NCBI RefSeq assembly: GCF_015627125.1
Contig: NZ_VTDO01000004.1
Location: forward strand, 1 to 64,000
Direction of reading: 5' to 3'
DNA: 64,000 bases
Origin: Acinetobacter rathckeae
Lineage (GTDB): Bacteria > Pseudomonadota > Gammaproteobacteria > Pseudomonadales > Moraxellaceae
Shown: piece by piece, positions 35,756-45,390 of the stretch
Layout of the letters: every line of letters starts with the position of its first letter
How positions within the stretch are numbered: position 1 is the first letter of the stretch
The notes under the pieces: generated by a model
The model's database searches: none
Seen by the model: the letters and a program-made list of their open reading frames with translations, nothing else
What the model was told of the DNA's origin: nothing
Program-made: the position numbers and the translations under genes

Positions 35756-36649
35756 TTAAATAAGTTTTGCAGATTTGAGTGCGTCACGGACATCTGCATG
35801 ATATTGTTCTGCCAATGCGGTGAGTGGTAAACGAATACCACTACAGATCATACCCATTTCGCACAGTGCCCATTTGACAGGAATTGGGTTTGATTCGCAA
35901 AATAAAATATTGTTTAGATTTGCAATTTTTTCTGCAAGGTTTCTTGTGTTTTGGGCATCACCTGCCAAAGCATACTCACAGATTTGACTGACTGTTTTAG
36001 GTGCAATATTTGCTGTTACGGAAATATTACCTTTACCACCAACAAGCATGAGTTCTGCTGCCGTGTCATCATCGCCTGAGTAGACTGCTATTTTCCCTTG
36101 TAGGCGTTCAATGAGGTCTTGACCACGAGCGACATCACCTGTGGCATCTTTAATACCAATAATATTGTCAACTTCTGCTAAACGTAACACGGTATCATTA
36201 CTTAAATCTGCAACAGTACGCCCAGGAACATTGTATAAAATGACTGGAATGTTGGCAGATGCGGCAATGGCTTTAAAGTGTTGATATAGGCCTTCTTGTG
36301 TCGGTTTATTATAGTAAGGTACGACAGACAAGACAGCATCTGCACCCATTATATGGGCTTCTTTAGTGAGTTTGACGGCTTCATGGGTAGAATTTGCCCC
36401 TGTGCCTGCAATAATGGGTATGCGTTTGTTGGCAATGCGAATCACTTCTTGAATGACTTTGGCATGTTCTTGCATGGTCAGTGTTGATGACTCACCTGAT
36501 GTACCTACAGCGACAATGGCATGTGTACCTTCTTGAATATGCCACTCAACAAGCTTCTCTAGGCCCTTCCAATCTACGTTACCATCTTCAAGCATAGGGG
36601 TGACGAGTGCGACGATTGAGCCTTGAATGTTCTGAGCTAGCTGAGTCAT
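35756..36649 (-). CDS. dapA: 4-hydroxy-tetrahydrodipicolinate synthase
   Basis: Condenses pyruvate with aspartate semialdehyde in lysine/DAP synthesis. 297 residues from ATG 36649 (MTQLAQNIQGSIVALVTPM); the longer frame adds ten residues. Motifs: VGTSGESSTLTMQEH, VVPYYNKPTQEGLYQHFKAIA, VILYNVPGRT with the proton-relay Tyr, and GIKDATGD with the Schiff-base Lys. First gene of the dapA-bamC-purC unit; an AGGATA ribosome site lies upstream. Confidence 0.98.
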   Translation of the reverse strand: MTQLAQNIQGSIVALVTPMLEDGNVDWKGLEKLVEWHIQEGTHAIVAVGTSGESSTLTMQEHAKVIQEVIRIANKRIPIIAGTGANSTHEAVKLTKEAHIMGADAVLSVVPYYNKPTQEGLYQHFKAIAASANIPVILYNVPGRTVADLSNDTVLRLAEVDNIIGIKDATGDVARGQDLIERLQGKIAVYSGDDDTAAELMLVGGKGNISVTANIAPKTVSQICEYALAGDAQNTRNLAEKIANLNNILFCESNPIPVKWALCEMGMICSGIRLPLTALAEQYHADVRDALKSAKLI

Positions 36650-36972
36650 TTTGAAAAAATATCCTGTTGGGCCATTCATATTTTATTTTAATCAATAAAG
36701 CAGATGGTTCATATTTAGAATTTAAAACCATGGATTCGTTGTGAATCATGGTATGTTGGTCTATCTATATTATGGTAGCGTAAATTGTCGCCAATGGCAT
36801 AACTTAAGAGACGTCCAATCCACTTTATAGACATTTTTTGCTATTTTTTCAACCATATTTACTGTGATTATTCGATACAGTGCTTTTAATGTTGAGCTTT
36901 TTTTTAAAACACTGTGTAGATGGGTTCAAAAAGAGTATTTTGAAGAAGTTGACATTTTGTTGGAGTCTTATA
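36650..36972. other. Intergenic region between divergent dapA and pncA
   Basis: 323 AT-rich bases. One near-perfect dyad, ACCATGGATTC / GAATCATGGT at 36727-36752 with loop GTTGT, could be an operator or RNA hairpin in the dapA leader. Nothing else recognised. Confidence 0.4.
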
Positions 36973-37596
36973 ATGTTGGATAAACAGGCGGCCTTAATTG
37001 TCGTTGATGTGCAAAATGGTTTTACGCCAGGTGGGCAGTTGGCTGTAAATAATGCAGACCAAATTATTCCGCTGATTAATCAATTGGCAACCCAATTTCA
37101 CAATGTGGTCTTAACTCAAGATTGGCATACGGCAGATCATATTTCTTTTGCTGACCAGCACCCCAATAAACAGCCCTTTGATTTAATAACTTTAGATTAT
37201 GGCCCGCAAGTACTTTGGCCTAGACACTGTGTGCAAGGTACGCAAGATGCCGAGTTTCATCCACTATTAAATATCCCAACGGCACAGCTGATTGTGCGAA
37301 AAGGCTTTCATGCACATATAGACAGCTATTCGGCTTTTTTAGAAGCAGATCATGTGACGACTACTGGTTTGGCAGGATATTTACAAGCACGTGGCATAGA
37401 TACTGTGTATGTGGTGGGCATTGCAACAGATTTTTGTGTGGCATGGACAGCAATTGACGCGACAAAGCTGGGCTTTAAAACCTATGTGATTGAAGATGCA
37501 ACTGCAGCCATTGATTTAAATGGTTCTTTGGCACAAGCATGGCAACAGATGCAGGCGAACGGTGTTATTAAAATACACTCAGGTGATTTGTCATAA
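36973..37596 (+). CDS. pncA: Nicotinamidase
   Basis: Hydrolyses nicotinamide to nicotinate in NAD salvage. 207 residues from ATG 36973 with GGAG seven bases upstream; the longer frame is rejected. Isochorismatase fold with Asp in LIVVDVQNGFTPGGQL, metal ligands in TQDWHTADHISFA, Lys in IVRKGFHAHIDSYSAF and nucleophile Cys in VVGIATDFCVAWTAIDA, all as in PncA. Monocistronic. Confidence 0.96.
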   Translation: MLDKQAALIVVDVQNGFTPGGQLAVNNADQIIPLINQLATQFHNVVLTQDWHTADHISFADQHPNKQPFDLITLDYGPQVLWPRHCVQGTQDAEFHPLLNIPTAQLIVRKGFHAHIDSYSAFLEADHVTTTGLAGYLQARGIDTVYVVGIATDFCVAWTAIDATKLGFKTYVIEDATAAIDLNGSLAQAWQQMQANGVIKIHSGDLS

Positions 37597-38160
37597 AAAA
37601 AACAGCAGTTACTGGAGTTGAGCAACGTGCTGTTAGGTGGTGGTCTGAGTAAAACGACGGCTTTTTACTTGGACCGATTACAGTGATTCACTGTATTTTC
37701 TTAGTATTTTACGCTTACGCCATTTATACCAATTGGCATATTCTTGTTTTGTGTTAGACCTTCATATATTCATTGTTTTGAACGATTATAATTATCTACT
37801 AATCTTAAAAAATAGATAGACCACGGCACAGAATTGGTAGATAATGTTAACTTATCATGTGTTTAGTTGATTTTATTAAATACTAAAAATTATTAGAGCA
37901 TAGGTGTTTCAATACTTTTTATCTTTTAAAAGGTGAGCTGTGCTATTTAAGTGCGTACGACTGAATTATATAAAAAGTCAATGGTTTTTCTACTCGGTAT
38001 ATTTTATAACATCCATCTCATGTAAAAAACCGAATGAAAGCATTGAGCGGCTGAGAATATTTTAAAATACCTTTTTAATTTCTAAGCATGTATAACGTAC
38101 TGTTCGCTTGGTAAGACATAATAAGTGGTTATTATTTTTAAATAAAAAGTTGAGTATGAA
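37597..38160. other. 564-base intergenic region
   Basis: No gene found. A TACAGTG/CACTGTA hairpin with loop ATT and TTTTCTT tail at 37679-37702 may terminate pncA. ATAATAA/TTATTAT around GTGG at 38118-38135, 25 bases before the LysE-type gene, may be an operator. The rest is AT-rich and featureless to me. Confidence 0.4.
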
Positions 38161-38778
38161 ATGAACTGGTTTGAGTTATTTACTTATATGTTGACTGTGA
38201 TTGTAATGATTGCAACACCTGGACCTGTGATGTTGTTGGTGGCCAGTGCAGGCTTAAAAGGGGGGTATAAAAAAGCACTGCAAACCATTTTTGGTACAAA
38301 CTTGGCTTCTTTGTGTTTAATTGCCATTTCTGTATTAGTGCTGAAAGGGCTACTGAGCATTAATGAGCAAGTTTTTATTGTAATTAAAATTTTGGGTTGT
38401 TTGTATATTTTACATTTGGCTGTGCAGTTGTTTCGTGATGCCTTGGCACATCAAAATGATGTGATTACTGCATCTGCATCACAGCAAGGCGGCTTTAAAA
38501 AAGGCTTTTTGGTGGGGATTTCTAACCCGAAAGATATTATTTTCTTTTCTGCATTTTTTCCTCAGTTCATACACGTGACTACAGATTTAAACTTGAGTTT
38601 GTTGGTTCTTACTTTGGCGTGGATTGCCTTAGATTTTATGACGCTGTCTGTGGTGTATGCAGGGTTTAATCGGTTATCTAAAAGTCGTCACTACGGTAAA
38701 ATGTTGATGTTGTGTGCGGTCATTTTAATGTTGGTGGCACTGTATGGTATTGGTCTTTCGATTATGCATTTGATATAA
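38161..38778 (+). CDS. LysE/RhtB-family amino-acid exporter
   Basis: 205 residues with six hydrophobic helices and the family start MIATPGPVMLLVASAGLKGGYKKALQTIFGTNLASL. The mid-protein GFLVGISNPKDIIFFSAFFPQFI is the conserved RhtB signature. Exports amino acids or homoserine lactone-like compounds; substrate unknown. No regulator adjoins. One of three LysE-superfamily genes in this window. Confidence 0.9.
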   Translation: MNWFELFTYMLTVIVMIATPGPVMLLVASAGLKGGYKKALQTIFGTNLASLCLIAISVLVLKGLLSINEQVFIVIKILGCLYILHLAVQLFRDALAHQNDVITASASQQGGFKKGFLVGISNPKDIIFFSAFFPQFIHVTTDLNLSLLVLTLAWIALDFMTLSVVYAGFNRLSKSRHYGKMLMLCAVILMLVALYGIGLSIMHLI

Positions 38779-38845
38779 CAGGCATTGGGGAGTAATGGTT
38801 TATTACTGTAAACAACTGCAAAGGTGTTAGATCATATTCCACATT

Positions 38846-38874
38846 AAAAATGGAGCGTTTAACTCCATTTTTTT
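38846..38874 (+). terminator. Rho-independent terminator after the LysE-type gene
   Basis: AAAAATGGAG, loop CGTTTAA, CTCCATTTTT followed by T; 68 bases after the stop codon. Confidence 0.85.
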
Positions 38875-39196
38875 CGTATTATCAGTATGTTATTTATTTT
38901 AGTGCATTTTAATATTGTTAGACTATGAGCATGGGATTAGTACATCATAATATCAAAAGGCTACAAAAGTCAGTAAGGCAATAGTAACCTGATATCTATC
39001 AGAGGAATTTTGTATGACTAAATTAGATGGTGCGGGACATAACACATGCTATCAAATCAATTTTCCATCATAGGGTCGGCTCTATTCAAATTTTAGATCA
39101 TGTGCAGTATGTTATTTATGCTGATGAGTTTTATTGTGTTCAAACTTGTTAAAGACATATGATCTCTTCTAATTCTTCAATGATATTTAATAAAAT
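38875..39196 (+). other. AT-rich gap with a possible decayed small ORF
   Basis: Together with the terminator this is a 418-base gap. AGAGGA (39001-39006) stands 7 bases before ATG 39014, which opens a 19-codon frame (MTKLDGAGHNTCYQ...). In the next frame, from 39027 to 39152, 41 codons are open and read like protein (start MVRDITHAIKSIFHHRVGS, end YVIYADEFYCVQTC). A single frameshift would join the two, so this could be the remnant of a small gene. Low certainty. Confidence 0.3.
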
Positions 39197-40306
39197 ATGC
39201 GGAACTATAAAATTGATATCTTACGTGGTATTTCCATACTTTTGGTCTTAATTCATCATTTTAATATTCCTTATAAGATACACGATACATTTCTTGGTGT
39301 TCTGGTTTTTGGAGAAAACTTGAGTACGTTAGTCGCTAGAAATGGTAATTATGGTGTAACCATGTTTTTTGTTATTTCTGGCTTTTTAATTACCCAAAAT
39401 ATTTTAAAAAGAGAGGGCACTTTAGAAAAAATCAATCTTAAAAATTTCTATATTCGTCGTATAGCTAGAATTATTCCAAGCTTAATCTTACTCATTTCAT
39501 TGGTTACTTTTCTCAAATCTTTAGGGCTATCGCCCTTTATGAATCATGATCCAAATAACATTAAAGTATCGTACTGGTTCACTGTTTTTTCTGCATGTAC
39601 GTTCTGGATGAATATTTTAATCATTGAAAATGGTTGGGTTAATTATGTTTTAGGCGTTTTATGGTCACTCTCAGTGGAAGAGGTTTTTTATATTGTATTT
39701 CCTATACTCTGTTTAATTCTAGGTCGTGGAAAGCTTTTAGTTCTACCTCTGATAGCAATTGCCGTTTATGCACCCTATTTTCGTTCATTGCATTTTGGTG
39801 CGGATAATGAAATATATCTCTACCATTACTTTGCTAGTTTTGATGGCCTAGCTATAGGATGTTTAACAGCTTTATTTGCAAAGGGTTTTAATAAAATACG
39901 ACCCTTTAAAAATATAATCATGAGTGTAGTGTCGATCTCAATGATCATTATATATGTTTATGCACCAATTAAAGAGGTAAGTACATGGGGGGTAAGTGCT
40001 TTTGCAATACTTACAGCTATTTTACTCGTTTGTTTTTTGCAAGAAAGTAAAGTTGATACACAATCTATTTTTTCTAGAATAATGATATGGATTGGGGTGC
40101 GTAGTTATGAAATTTATTTATTTCATTTGATCATATTAGGTTTGTTTAAGGTATTTTTTATCCCCAAAGAAACCTTACCTATTGAGAAGATCATTCTACT
40201 TCTATTATATTTTGTTTTGGTATTTCTACTCAGTTGGTTTATTGAAAAGTATTACTCTTCACCGCTTAATGTTAAAATTAGAAACCAATTTATAGCCAAA
40301 AACTAA
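39197..40306 (+). CDS. Acyltransferase 3 family (OafA/YrhL-like) membrane protein
   Basis: 369 residues, about ten transmembrane helices. Family markers: IDILRGISILLVLIHHFNIPY with the catalytic-type His, GVTMFFVISGFLITQNIL, NFYIRRIARIIPSLILL, and WSLSVEEVFYIVFPILCLIL. Members O-acylate surface glycans such as O-antigen or capsule using cytoplasmic acyl-CoA. It stands alone, away from a polysaccharide locus, in a more AT-rich patch than its neighbours with possible ORF remnants on both sides, which suggests horizontal arrival. Confidence 0.9.
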   Translation: MRNYKIDILRGISILLVLIHHFNIPYKIHDTFLGVLVFGENLSTLVARNGNYGVTMFFVISGFLITQNILKREGTLEKINLKNFYIRRIARIIPSLILLISLVTFLKSLGLSPFMNHDPNNIKVSYWFTVFSACTFWMNILIIENGWVNYVLGVLWSLSVEEVFYIVFPILCLILGRGKLLVLPLIAIAVYAPYFRSLHFGADNEIYLYHYFASFDGLAIGCLTALFAKGFNKIRPFKNIIMSVVSISMIIIYVYAPIKEVSTWGVSAFAILTAILLVCFLQESKVDTQSIFSRIMIWIGVRSYEIYLFHLIILGLFKVFFIPKETLPIEKIILLLLYFVLVFLLSWFIEKYYSSPLNVKIRNQFIAKN

Positions 40307-40384
40307 TTCCTCCTAAACATGGTATGAGCCCTGACACTTTATAATAGAAGTCCGCAATGCCTCATATGAAGGAGGCCAAGCCAA

Positions 40385-40423
40385 ATGAAGACTTACCTTA
40401 GTGAATTTGAATCGCAGATATAG
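40385..40423 (+). other. 12-residue mini-ORF with strong ribosome site
   Basis: GGAGG (40371-40375) precedes ATG 40385 by nine bases; the frame MKTYLSEFESQI stops at 40421. A -1/+1 shift continues as DTFCQHDHAQQRL, so this may be the beginning of a decayed gene rather than a real peptide. Confidence 0.25.
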
Positions 40424-40497
40424 ATACTTTTTGCCAACATGATCATGCACAACAGCGTTTATGATCAGTGTTATAGATGTTTATGCTAGGAAAAAAT

Positions 40498-40842
40498 ATG
40501 CTTTGTCCTAAATGCCATGCTTCAAATGTTGAAGAAAGAGATCATGAGCAACAGTTAAAAACGGTCGGCGGTGTAATGCTTGGTTCGGCAGGTGTTGCTG
40601 CAGGTGCAGTTGGTGGTGCGGCGGCAGGTGCGTCTACTGGTGCTGCCATTGGTACATTGGCAGGACCATTAGGGATTATTACAGGGGCAACCATTGGTAC
40701 TTTTGTGGGTGCAATTAGTGCAGGAGTAACAGGGGGATTTTTAGGTCGCCGTGTGGGGCATAAAGCAGGAACAGTGGTCGATAAAAATGTATTTTTTGAT
40801 TATAAGTGCTTACAGTGTGGGCATCGTTTTAATGCGACTTGA
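40498..40842 (+). CDS. Glycine-zipper protein with zinc-ribbon ends
   Basis: 114 residues from ATG 40498, which has AGGAAAA well placed; earlier in-frame ATGs exist at 40477 and 40483. CPKC at the N-terminus and CLQCGH at the C-terminus could together form one zinc ribbon. Between them lie ~75 residues rich in Gly/Ala (GVAAGAVGGAAAGASTGAAIG), a glycine-zipper stretch able to insert in membranes or oligomerise. The combination is seen in small uncharacterised proteins. Function unknown. A bidirectional terminator follows. Confidence 0.72.
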   Translation: MLCPKCHASNVEERDHEQQLKTVGGVMLGSAGVAAGAVGGAAAGASTGAAIGTLAGPLGIITGATIGTFVGAISAGVTGGFLGRRVGHKAGTVVDKNVFFDYKCLQCGHRFNAT

Positions 40843-40849
40843 GATTTAA

Positions 40850-40879
40850 AAAAAGCGAGCCAAGTGGCTCGCCTTTTTT
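40850..40879. terminator. Bidirectional terminator between glycine-zipper gene and gabD
   Basis: GCGAGCC, loop AAGT, GGCTCGC, with an A run before and T run after; serves both convergent genes. Confidence 0.92.
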
Positions 40880-40886
40880 ATAGGTT

Positions 40887-42332
40887 TTAAGCAGAAATAT
40901 CTACACAGAGGTATTTCATTTCTAGGTATTCCTCAATCCCCTCTTGTGAGCCTTCACGACCTAAACCAGATTGTTTAACACCGCCAAACGGAGCAACTTC
41001 ATTCGAAATAGCACCTGTATTTACCCCAACCATGCCGTATTCGAGTTGCTCTGCAACACGCCATTGTCTGGCTGTACTTTGGGTAAATAGGTAAGCGGCT
41101 AAACCAAACTCGGTGTCGTTGGCAAGCGTAATCACCTCATCTTCTTGTTCAAAACAAAACAGTGGTGCAAGTGGGCCAAAAGTTTCTTCTTTTGCCACTT
41201 TCATGTCTTGGGTGACACCTGCAAGCACTGTAGGTTGAAAGAAGCGGTTACCTTGGTCAGTTGATGCACCGCCCGTTAAAATACGTGCGCCTTTTTCGGT
41301 TGCATCACTGATGTGTGACAGCACTTTGTCTACTGCAGATTGTGCAATGAGAGGTCCTTGGGTGGTGCCTTGCTCACGGCCATCACCGACTTTAAGTGCT
41401 TTAACTGCTTCAACCAATTTTTCGCTCAGTTGTTCATAAATGCCTGCTTGTACATAAATACGGTTGGCACAGACACAGGTTTGTCCGCTGTTTCTAAATT
41501 TACTTGCCATAATGCCTTGTACTGCTTGGTCAAGGTTGGCATCGTCAAAAATAATCACAGGGGCGTTACCACCTAACTCTAAAGAGAGCTTTTTGATGGT
41601 TGGTGCACATTGCTGCATTAAGATACGACCCACTTGGGTTGACCCTGTAAAGCTCAGTTTACGTACCGTGTCACTTGCACAGAGGGTTTGCCCAACTTCA
41701 GCTGCTTCGCCATTGATATTAATCAGTAAGTCTTGTGGTAAGCCAGCTTGTAGTGCCAATACTTCTAAAGCGTAGGCTGTGAGTGGTGTCAATTCAGCAG
41801 GTTTTACAATCATAGAACAGCCTGCTGCTAGGGCAGGTGCTGCTTTACGGGTAATCATAGCTGCTGGAAAGTTCCATGGCGTAATGGCTGCAGTCACGCC
41901 AATGGGTTGTTTAAGCACTAAAAGACGCTGTTGATTTTGTGTTGGGGCAATGATATTGCCTTCCACGCGGCGGGCTTGTTCGGCAAACCAACGTATAAAC
42001 GATGCTGCATAGCCAATCTCACCTTGTGCTTCCGCCAGTGGCTTACCTTGTTCTGCAGTTAAAATTTCGGCTAAAGCAGCTTTATTTTCAATGAGCGTGT
42101 TATACCATGCCCATAAAATGTCGGCACGTTCGAGTGCTGTTTTTTGCTTCCATGCAGACTGTGCAATTTGCGAGCGAGCAATTGCCTGTTCGACTTCCGC
42201 TTGGTCATGTTTTTTGACCCAAGCTAAAGGTGTTTCCGTTGAAGCATCTGTCACTTCAATGGCTGGATAATCTGGTGCAGTAAAGCAAATGTCTGTGTGT
42301 TGGAGCAAAGGTTGTAAGTGTGCTGAAATCAT
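40887..42332 (-). CDS. gabD: Succinate-semialdehyde dehydrogenase
   Basis: Oxidises succinate semialdehyde to succinate with NAD(P)+ at the end of the GABA shunt. 481 residues, aldehyde dehydrogenase superfamily. Catalytic Glu in LSLELGGNAPVIIFDDA and Cys in FRNSGQTCVCANRIYVQ; C-terminal GGVKQSGLGREGSQEGIEEYLEMKYLC is the typical GabD ending. The ATG overlaps the end of gabT by four bases (ATGA), so the two are coupled. Confidence 0.96.
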   Translation of the reverse strand: MISAHLQPLLQHTDICFTAPDYPAIEVTDASTETPLAWVKKHDQAEVEQAIARSQIAQSAWKQKTALERADILWAWYNTLIENKAALAEILTAEQGKPLAEAQGEIGYAASFIRWFAEQARRVEGNIIAPTQNQQRLLVLKQPIGVTAAITPWNFPAAMITRKAAPALAAGCSMIVKPAELTPLTAYALEVLALQAGLPQDLLININGEAAEVGQTLCASDTVRKLSFTGSTQVGRILMQQCAPTIKKLSLELGGNAPVIIFDDANLDQAVQGIMASKFRNSGQTCVCANRIYVQAGIYEQLSEKLVEAVKALKVGDGREQGTTQGPLIAQSAVDKVLSHISDATEKGARILTGGASTDQGNRFFQPTVLAGVTQDMKVAKEETFGPLAPLFCFEQEDEVITLANDTEFGLAAYLFTQSTARQWRVAEQLEYGMVGVNTGAISNEVAPFGGVKQSGLGREGSQEGIEEYLEMKYLCVDISA

Positions 42333-43627
42333 GCAGATTGCTCCGAATGGTTGTTCAGGTTTTCAGGCAAATCAATTGAGCGAAAGCCTTGTTTTAAAAT
42401 TTGCAGGGCTTGTTCAAACTGTGTTGTTGGAATGGTTAATGGATATAAAAAGCGAATCACATTACCATGTTTACCACAGGTCAGTAGCAATAAACCGTGT
42501 TGCATTGCGTAGTCTTGTACGGCTTTTGCAAGTGTGGCAGTTTCAACCTCGACTGCAATCATAGAACCAAGTGCACGAATGTCTTTAATCAGGCTTGGCT
42601 GTGCTTGAGCAATTTCTTTTAATGTGGTCACGAGTGTTTGACCCAATGTGTTGGCACGTTCACACAGTTTTTCTTCTTCAATGGCATCAATCACAGCATG
42701 TGCTGCCGCTACAGCAATTGGGTTACCTGCATATGTACCACCCAGACCACCAGGGTTTGGTGCGTCCATCACTTCAGCACGACCCACCACGCCAGAAATT
42801 GGGAAACCACCGCCTAAGCTTTTTGCCATCGTAATCAGGTCAGCTTTGGTGTTGTAATGGTGCATGGCAAACAGTTGTCCTGTACGAGCAAAGCCAGATT
42901 GTACTTCGTCCGCAATCAGTAAAATGCCATGTGTGTCGCACAGTACACGTAAGCGTGTTAAAAACTCGCTGGGTACAATATGGAAACCACCTTCGCCTTG
43001 TACTGGTTCGAGTACAATAGCCGCCACATCATGTGCGGCAATGTCTTCGCTAAAAATATCTTCAATACTCGAAATCGCAGCATCTACACTCATGCCTTGT
43101 TGTGGCACAGGGTAGCGTGCATGAAATACGCCTGCAGGCATGACACCAAAGTCACGTTTATAAGGTGCTGTTTTACCTGTCATGGCCATGGTCATAAATG
43201 AGCGACCGTGAAAACCATTACCAAAAGTAATAATACCGTGGCGACCTGTATATGAACGTGCAATTTTCACTGCATTTTCGACTGCTTCTGCACCTGTGGT
43301 AAAAAATGTTGTTTTTGCAGGTCCTTCAATGGGTGCACGTGCATTAATTTTTTCTGCCAATGCCACATAGCTTTCGTATGGGGTTACTTGGTATGCCGTA
43401 TGGGTAAATTGTTCTAACTGGGCTTTAACAGCTTCAATGACTTTAGGGTGGCGATGGCCTGTGTTGAGTACTGCAATACCACCTGCAAAGTCGGTATAGG
43501 CATTGCCTTGTTGATCCCAAATGGTTGCATTTTCAGCTTTTTCTGCGTACCACTGGCACATCACGCCTACGCCTCGAGGGGTTGCTTGTTGTTTGCGTTG
43601 GTTTAAATCGTTGTATTGGCTACTCAT
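42329..43627 (-). CDS. gabT: 4-aminobutyrate aminotransferase
   Basis: Transfers the amino group of GABA to 2-oxoglutarate, giving succinate semialdehyde. 432 residues from ATG 43627 (MSSQYNDLNQRKQQATPRGVG) with AGGG upstream; the open frame extends further but not plausibly. Class III aminotransferase: TTGAEAVENAVKIAR for PLP phosphate, LIADEVQSGFARTG with the Asp, and TMAKSLGGGFPISGVVG with the Schiff-base Lys. First gene of gabTD, divergent from the MocR regulator. Confidence 0.96.
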   Translation of the reverse strand: MSSQYNDLNQRKQQATPRGVGVMCQWYAEKAENATIWDQQGNAYTDFAGGIAVLNTGHRHPKVIEAVKAQLEQFTHTAYQVTPYESYVALAEKINARAPIEGPAKTTFFTTGAEAVENAVKIARSYTGRHGIITFGNGFHGRSFMTMAMTGKTAPYKRDFGVMPAGVFHARYPVPQQGMSVDAAISSIEDIFSEDIAAHDVAAIVLEPVQGEGGFHIVPSEFLTRLRVLCDTHGILLIADEVQSGFARTGQLFAMHHYNTKADLITMAKSLGGGFPISGVVGRAEVMDAPNPGGLGGTYAGNPIAVAAAHAVIDAIEEEKLCERANTLGQTLVTTLKEIAQAQPSLIKDIRALGSMIAVEVETATLAKAVQDYAMQHGLLLLTCGKHGNVIRFLYPLTIPTTQFEQALQILKQGFRSIDLPENLNNHSEQSA

Positions 43628-43780
43628 ATTTTTACCCTGTAATATTGTGGGAGTATTGGCGTTATTGTAGAGATATAATGCATGTGTGATCAGATGCTTT
43701 ACAATACCCATGATGAAGTAAATGTGTCGTATTCGGGCTTGTTTTACGAGAGCCACTTTTGATGTCTAGGAGAGAGCCAA

Positions 43781-45292
43781 TTGCGTAGTTTATTGGGCGA
43801 TTATGTATTGCAAAGATTACAGCAAGAACAGGTCGGTACATTACAGCAACGTTTATTTCGTTGTTTGCGTTATGCCATGTTAGAAGGCATATTGGCCCCT
43901 AAAACACGTTTGCCTGCATCTCGAGATTTAGCACAAGAAATTAAAATGTCACGCAATACCGTACTTGGTACGTATGACCAATTACAAGCTGAAGGCTATG
44001 TAGAGGCACGTACAGGGCGTGGCACATGGGTGGCAGAGCATTTACCCGATGATTATTTGTCTTTACCAAAAACAACATCTGCCCCGCAAGCTCAAGTGGT
44101 ACAGCCATACTTTCAACTTTCACAGCGGGGCAGTCAGTTGGTGGGCTATGCGGCTGCGTCACCACATCAGTGGGGTGCTTTTGTGCCTGGTGCACCCGAT
44201 GTCACCGAATTTCCACACCATATTTTTAGTCGTATTCAAGCCAAATTAAGTAAGTCACCGCAAGTGGAGCAATTGATTTATAGCAGTGCAGGGGGCTGTG
44301 CATCACTGCGTCAGGCATTGGCAGAGCATTTGCGGGTCGCACGTTCAGTACAGTGCGATGCAGAACAAATTATTATTACCGAAGGCATTCATCAGGCCAT
44401 AGATTTAGTCACACGTACATTAAGCGATGTCGGTGATCGGGTATGGATTGAAGACCCTGCATATTGGGGCGTTCGCAATAATTTAAGAGTGAATGGGGCT
44501 GATATTTATCCTTTGCCTGTAGATGCCGAAGGTATTGTACCTGAGTTAAACCCTACAAAAAGTCCAAAGCTGATTTTTGTGACACCATCGCATCAGTACC
44601 CATTAGGGGTGCATTTGAGCTTGGCACGGCGTAAGCAATTATTACAGATTGCACAGCAACATGACAGTTGGGTTGTAGAAGATGACTATGACAGTGAGTT
44701 TCGTTTTTCGGGTTTACCGTATCCGTCATTGCAAGGTTTAGAAAAAGACAGTCGTGTCATCTACATGGGTACATTTAGTAAAACCATTTATCCTGCACTG
44801 CGGATTGGTTATGTGGTTGTGCCGAAAGCTTTATGTACACCATTGCGTACTGCTGCTGCAGAGCTTTACCGTGGTGGGCACTTGCTGGTTCAAAGAGCAT
44901 TGGCTGAGTTTATTAAAGAGGGGCATTATGAGGCACATATACGCCGTATGCGGTTACTGTATGCCAAACGGCGTAATTATTTAATTGAATTGATTCGTCG
45001 CTATTTGGGCGATGCTTTTTTACATGAGTTTGACGATGCCTCAGGTTTGCATTTGGTTTTAAAATTGCCAGTGCATATCGATGATGTGGCATTGGCGCAA
45101 AAGGCACTGGCTCAGGGCGTTAAAGTCAGACCGTTATCGCAATATTATATGTATAGCCATGCCCGTGCCCAGCGTGGATTACTCTTGGGTTTTGCATGCG
45201 TTGATGAGTCTGACATGATGTCTGCATTTGCTGTATTATTGGCGTGTTTACGTGAGATTGGTGGTGTAGTTGTACCACTTAAGTTGAATTAG
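43781..45292 (+). CDS. gabR: MocR/GabR-type PLP-dependent transcriptional regulator
   Basis: 503 residues beginning with TTG: AGGAGAGAG lies just upstream, the nearest ATG (43762) runs out of frame into a stop, and no in-frame ATG precedes the HTH. N-terminal GntR winged helix (LFRCLRYAMLEGILAPKTRLPASRDLAQEIKMSRNTVLGTYDQLQAEGYVEARTGRGTWVA), then a fold-type-I aminotransferase domain with LIFVTPSHQYPLG, VVEDDYDSEFRF and the PLP Lys in YMGTFSKTIYPALRIGYVV. Its place opposite gabTD marks it as their GABA/PLP-dependent activator, as GabR in Bacillus. Confidence 0.9.
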   Translation: MRSLLGDYVLQRLQQEQVGTLQQRLFRCLRYAMLEGILAPKTRLPASRDLAQEIKMSRNTVLGTYDQLQAEGYVEARTGRGTWVAEHLPDDYLSLPKTTSAPQAQVVQPYFQLSQRGSQLVGYAAASPHQWGAFVPGAPDVTEFPHHIFSRIQAKLSKSPQVEQLIYSSAGGCASLRQALAEHLRVARSVQCDAEQIIITEGIHQAIDLVTRTLSDVGDRVWIEDPAYWGVRNNLRVNGADIYPLPVDAEGIVPELNPTKSPKLIFVTPSHQYPLGVHLSLARRKQLLQIAQQHDSWVVEDDYDSEFRFSGLPYPSLQGLEKDSRVIYMGTFSKTIYPALRIGYVVVPKALCTPLRTAAAELYRGGHLLVQRALAEFIKEGHYEAHIRRMRLLYAKRRNYLIELIRRYLGDAFLHEFDDASGLHLVLKLPVHIDDVALAQKALAQGVKVRPLSQYYMYSHARAQRGLLLGFACVDESDMMSAFAVLLACLREIGGVVVPLKLN

Positions 45293-45390
45293 TCGAGATT
45301 TGTATTGAATGTGTGTTAATCTGTAGAAGTGTTCAAGAAAACAGCAAAAGTAATAAAATTTAAAAAAACTAAAATATTTGAGTAGAGACT

